In this document: piece after piece, positions 62,639 to 64,000 of the stretch
How positions within the stretch are numbered: position 1 is the stretch's first letter
How the letters are laid out: each line of letters begins with the position of its first letter
Source of the DNA: Cellulomonas dongxiuzhuiae
Lineage (GTDB): Bacteria > Actinomycetota > Actinomycetes > Actinomycetales > Cellulomonadaceae
DNA length: 64,000 bases
Direction of reading: 5' to 3'
NCBI RefSeq assembly: GCF_018623035.1
Contig: NZ_CP076023.1
Coordinates: 2,914,001-2,978,000, forward strand
Translations under genes and position numbers: made by a program
The notes under the pieces: generated by a model
Told to the model about the DNA's origin: nothing
The model's database searches: none
The model's input: only the letters and a program-made list of their open reading frames with translations

Positions 62639-64000
62639 TCAGTCCTGCGGGACCTCGCGCCCCAGCGCGACCGCGACCATGTGCTCGCGCGGGACGACCT
62701 TGACGCGCTCCCGGCCGTGGGGCTCGCCCAGGGACCGCTCGTACGCGTCGAGGAGCTCCCAGCCGGACCACTCGATGGTGTCCGCTCCCCGCTGCGCGAG
62801 GAAGTCGAGCACCGCCTGCGGGTCGCGCTCGGTCGCCGTGTAGAACGCCTCCCCCGCCGCCGCGACGTCCTCGCCGAGGTGACGGATCGTCTCCGAGGCG
62901 TCCGACTTGGTGTGGCCGATGAGCCCGACCGGGCCGCGCTTGATCCACCCGGTCGCGTACACGCCCGGCAGGTGGTCGCCGTCGACGTCGAGGACGCGGC
63001 CCTCGCGGTTGGGGATGACCCCGGCGACGTCGTCGAACGGGATGTCCACGAGCGGCGAGCCGAAGTACCCGACCGCGCGGTAGACGGCCTGGACGGGCCA
63101 CTCGTGGAGCTGGCCGGTGCCGGTGACGTTGCCGTCGCCGTTGAGCGCCGTGCGCTCGGTGCGCAGGCCGACGACGTGGCCGTCCTCGCCGAGCACCTCG
63201 ACCGGCTTGTGCAGGAAGTGCAGGTGGATGCGGCGCGAGGCCGTGAGGTCCTCGGGCTCCTTGAGGGTCCAGTCCGTGAGCGTCTTGACGACCTGCTTGG
63301 TCTGGTTGCTCGAGTGGATCGCGGCCATCGAGCCCTCGTCGAACTCGAAGTCCTCGGGGTAGACGACCGTGTCGACGTCCGGCACGTGGCCGAGCTCGCG
63401 CAGCTCCAGCGGCGAGAACTTGGCCTGGGCCGGGCCACGACGCGCGAAGACGTGGACGTCGGTGACCGGGTTCGCCTTGAGGATGTCGTAGACGTTCTGC
63501 GGGAGCTCGGTGGGCAGCAGGTCGTCGGCGTGCTTGGCCAGGATGCGGGCCACGTCGAGCGCGACGTTGCCCGCGCCCAGCACGGCGACCTGCGTGGCCT
63601 CCAGGGGCCACGTGCGCGGCACGTCGGGGTGCCCGTCGTACCAGGAGACGAAGTCGGCGGCACCGTAGGAGCCCTCGAGGTCGATGCCCGGGATCGGCAG
63701 GTCCGCGTCGCGGATCGAGCCCGTGGAGAAGATGACCGCGTCGTAGAAGGTGCGCAGGTCGTCGAGCTTGAGGTCGGTCCCGTAGTCGACGTTCGCGAGC
63801 AGGCGGATGTCACCGCGCTCGAGCACCTTGTGCAGCGCGACGATGATCTGCTTGATCCGCGGGTGGTCGGGGGCCACGCCGTAGCGCACGAGGCCGAACG
63901 GTGCCGGGAGCCGCTCGAACAGGTCGATGCTGACGTCGAGGTCGGTCTTCGACAGGATGTCGGCCGCGTAGATGCCGGCCGGACCGGCGCCGACGATCGC
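62639..64000 (-). CDS. fprA: ferredoxin/adrenodoxin-type NADP reductase, FprA-like, 5' end missing
   Basis: A 453-residue C-terminal part lies in the window. It begins at the FAD motif (IVGAGPAGIYAAD) and continues with LPAPFGLVRYGVAPDHP. The NADP motif (VAVLGAGNVALDVARIL), RRGPAQAKFSPLELRELG, and the FAD-contacting GYFGSPL and GVYATGWIKRGPVGLIGHTK segments follow. FprA passes electrons between NADPH and ferredoxin. Only a few N-terminal residues should lie beyond 64000. The open frame runs off the edge without a stop. Confidence 0.93.
   Translation of the reverse strand, partial: AIVGAGPAGIYAADILSKTDLDVSIDLFERLPAPFGLVRYGVAPDHPRIKQIIVALHKVLERGDIRLLANVDYGTDLKLDDLRTFYDAVIFSTGSIRDADLPIPGIDLEGSYGAADFVSWYDGHPDVPRTWPLEATQVAVLGAGNVALDVARILAKHADDLLPTELPQNVYDILKANPVTDVHVFARRGPAQAKFSPLELRELGHVPDVDTVVYPEDFEFDEGSMAAIHSSNQTKQVVKTLTDWTLKEPEDLTASRRIHLHFLHKPVEVLGEDGHVVGLRTERTALNGDGNVTGTGQLHEWPVQAVYRAVGYFGSPLVDIPFDDVAGVIPNREGRVLDVDGDHLPGVYATGWIKRGPVGLIGHTKSDASETIRHLGEDVAAAGEAFYTATERDPQAVLDFLAQRGADTIEWSGWELLDAYERSLGEPHGRERVKVVPREHMVAVALGREVPQD

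Overview
The window is about 64 kb of high-GC actinobacterial chromosome. The TTGAC-N17-TANNNT promoters, frequent GTG and TTG starts, GTGA/ATGA gene overlaps, long uridine-free hairpin terminators, rpmG-hadA-hadB order, tRNA-Trp-secE-nusG order and an FprA-type reductase fit Micrococcales. A Cellulomonas-like organism is the best guess, from recall of gene content and not from any database search. Most of the window is the conserved transcription/translation backbone, read on the minus strand. In transcription order, from high to low coordinates, it runs: fprA (partial), htpX, tRNA-Tyr, tRNA-Thr, tRNA-Met, rpmG-hadA-hadB, two MFS genes plus murB, tRNA-Trp-secE-nusG-rplK-rplA, rplJ-rplL, rpoB-rpoC, rpsL-rpsG-fusA-tuf, the S10 operon (rpsJ to rpsQ), the spc operon (rplN to rplO), secY-adk-map, infA-rpmJ and the first codons of rpsM.

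Accessory cassettes sit at the joints of this backbone. (1) 3597-9620, between rplO and secY: a SipW-type (His-dependent, ER-like) signal peptidase, three TasA-like exported proteins with alternate-type signal peptides, a membrane-anchored protein with a LAxTG-type sorting motif, and a 618-residue surface protein. A strong terminator after rplO separates it from the spc operon. (2) 25217-27542, between rpoC and rpsL: a calpain-type cysteine protease carrying a Tad-pilin-like N-terminus, overlapping a lipoprotein gene, with a paralogous lipoprotein downstream. (3) 36958-42373, between rplA and rplJ: a divergent locus with a TPR-CHAT caspase-like protease on one strand, and an intracellular subtilase, an ECF-like sigma factor and a small beta-domain protein on the other. 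(4) 45609-52318: an aminotransferase, the remnant of a LuxR-type regulator, a histidine kinase/response regulator pair, an adenosine-deaminase-family enzyme and a secreted tripeptidyl-aminopeptidase-like hydrolase. (5) 53669-57609: two overlapping paralogous MFS genes and a divergent LacI-family regulator with a perfect 22-bp palindrome in the shared promoter.

Cassettes 1, 2 and 3 are the least ordinary. Cassette 3 joins two cytoplasmic proteases of different clans with a dedicated sigma factor, which suggests a regulated proteolysis or conflict module. Cassette 1 looks like a self-contained secretion, processing and anchoring unit for a surface fibre. Putative promoters and terminators, all read by eye, support most of the unit boundaries. 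No rRNA genes, insertion sequences, CRISPR arrays or prophage genes were seen.
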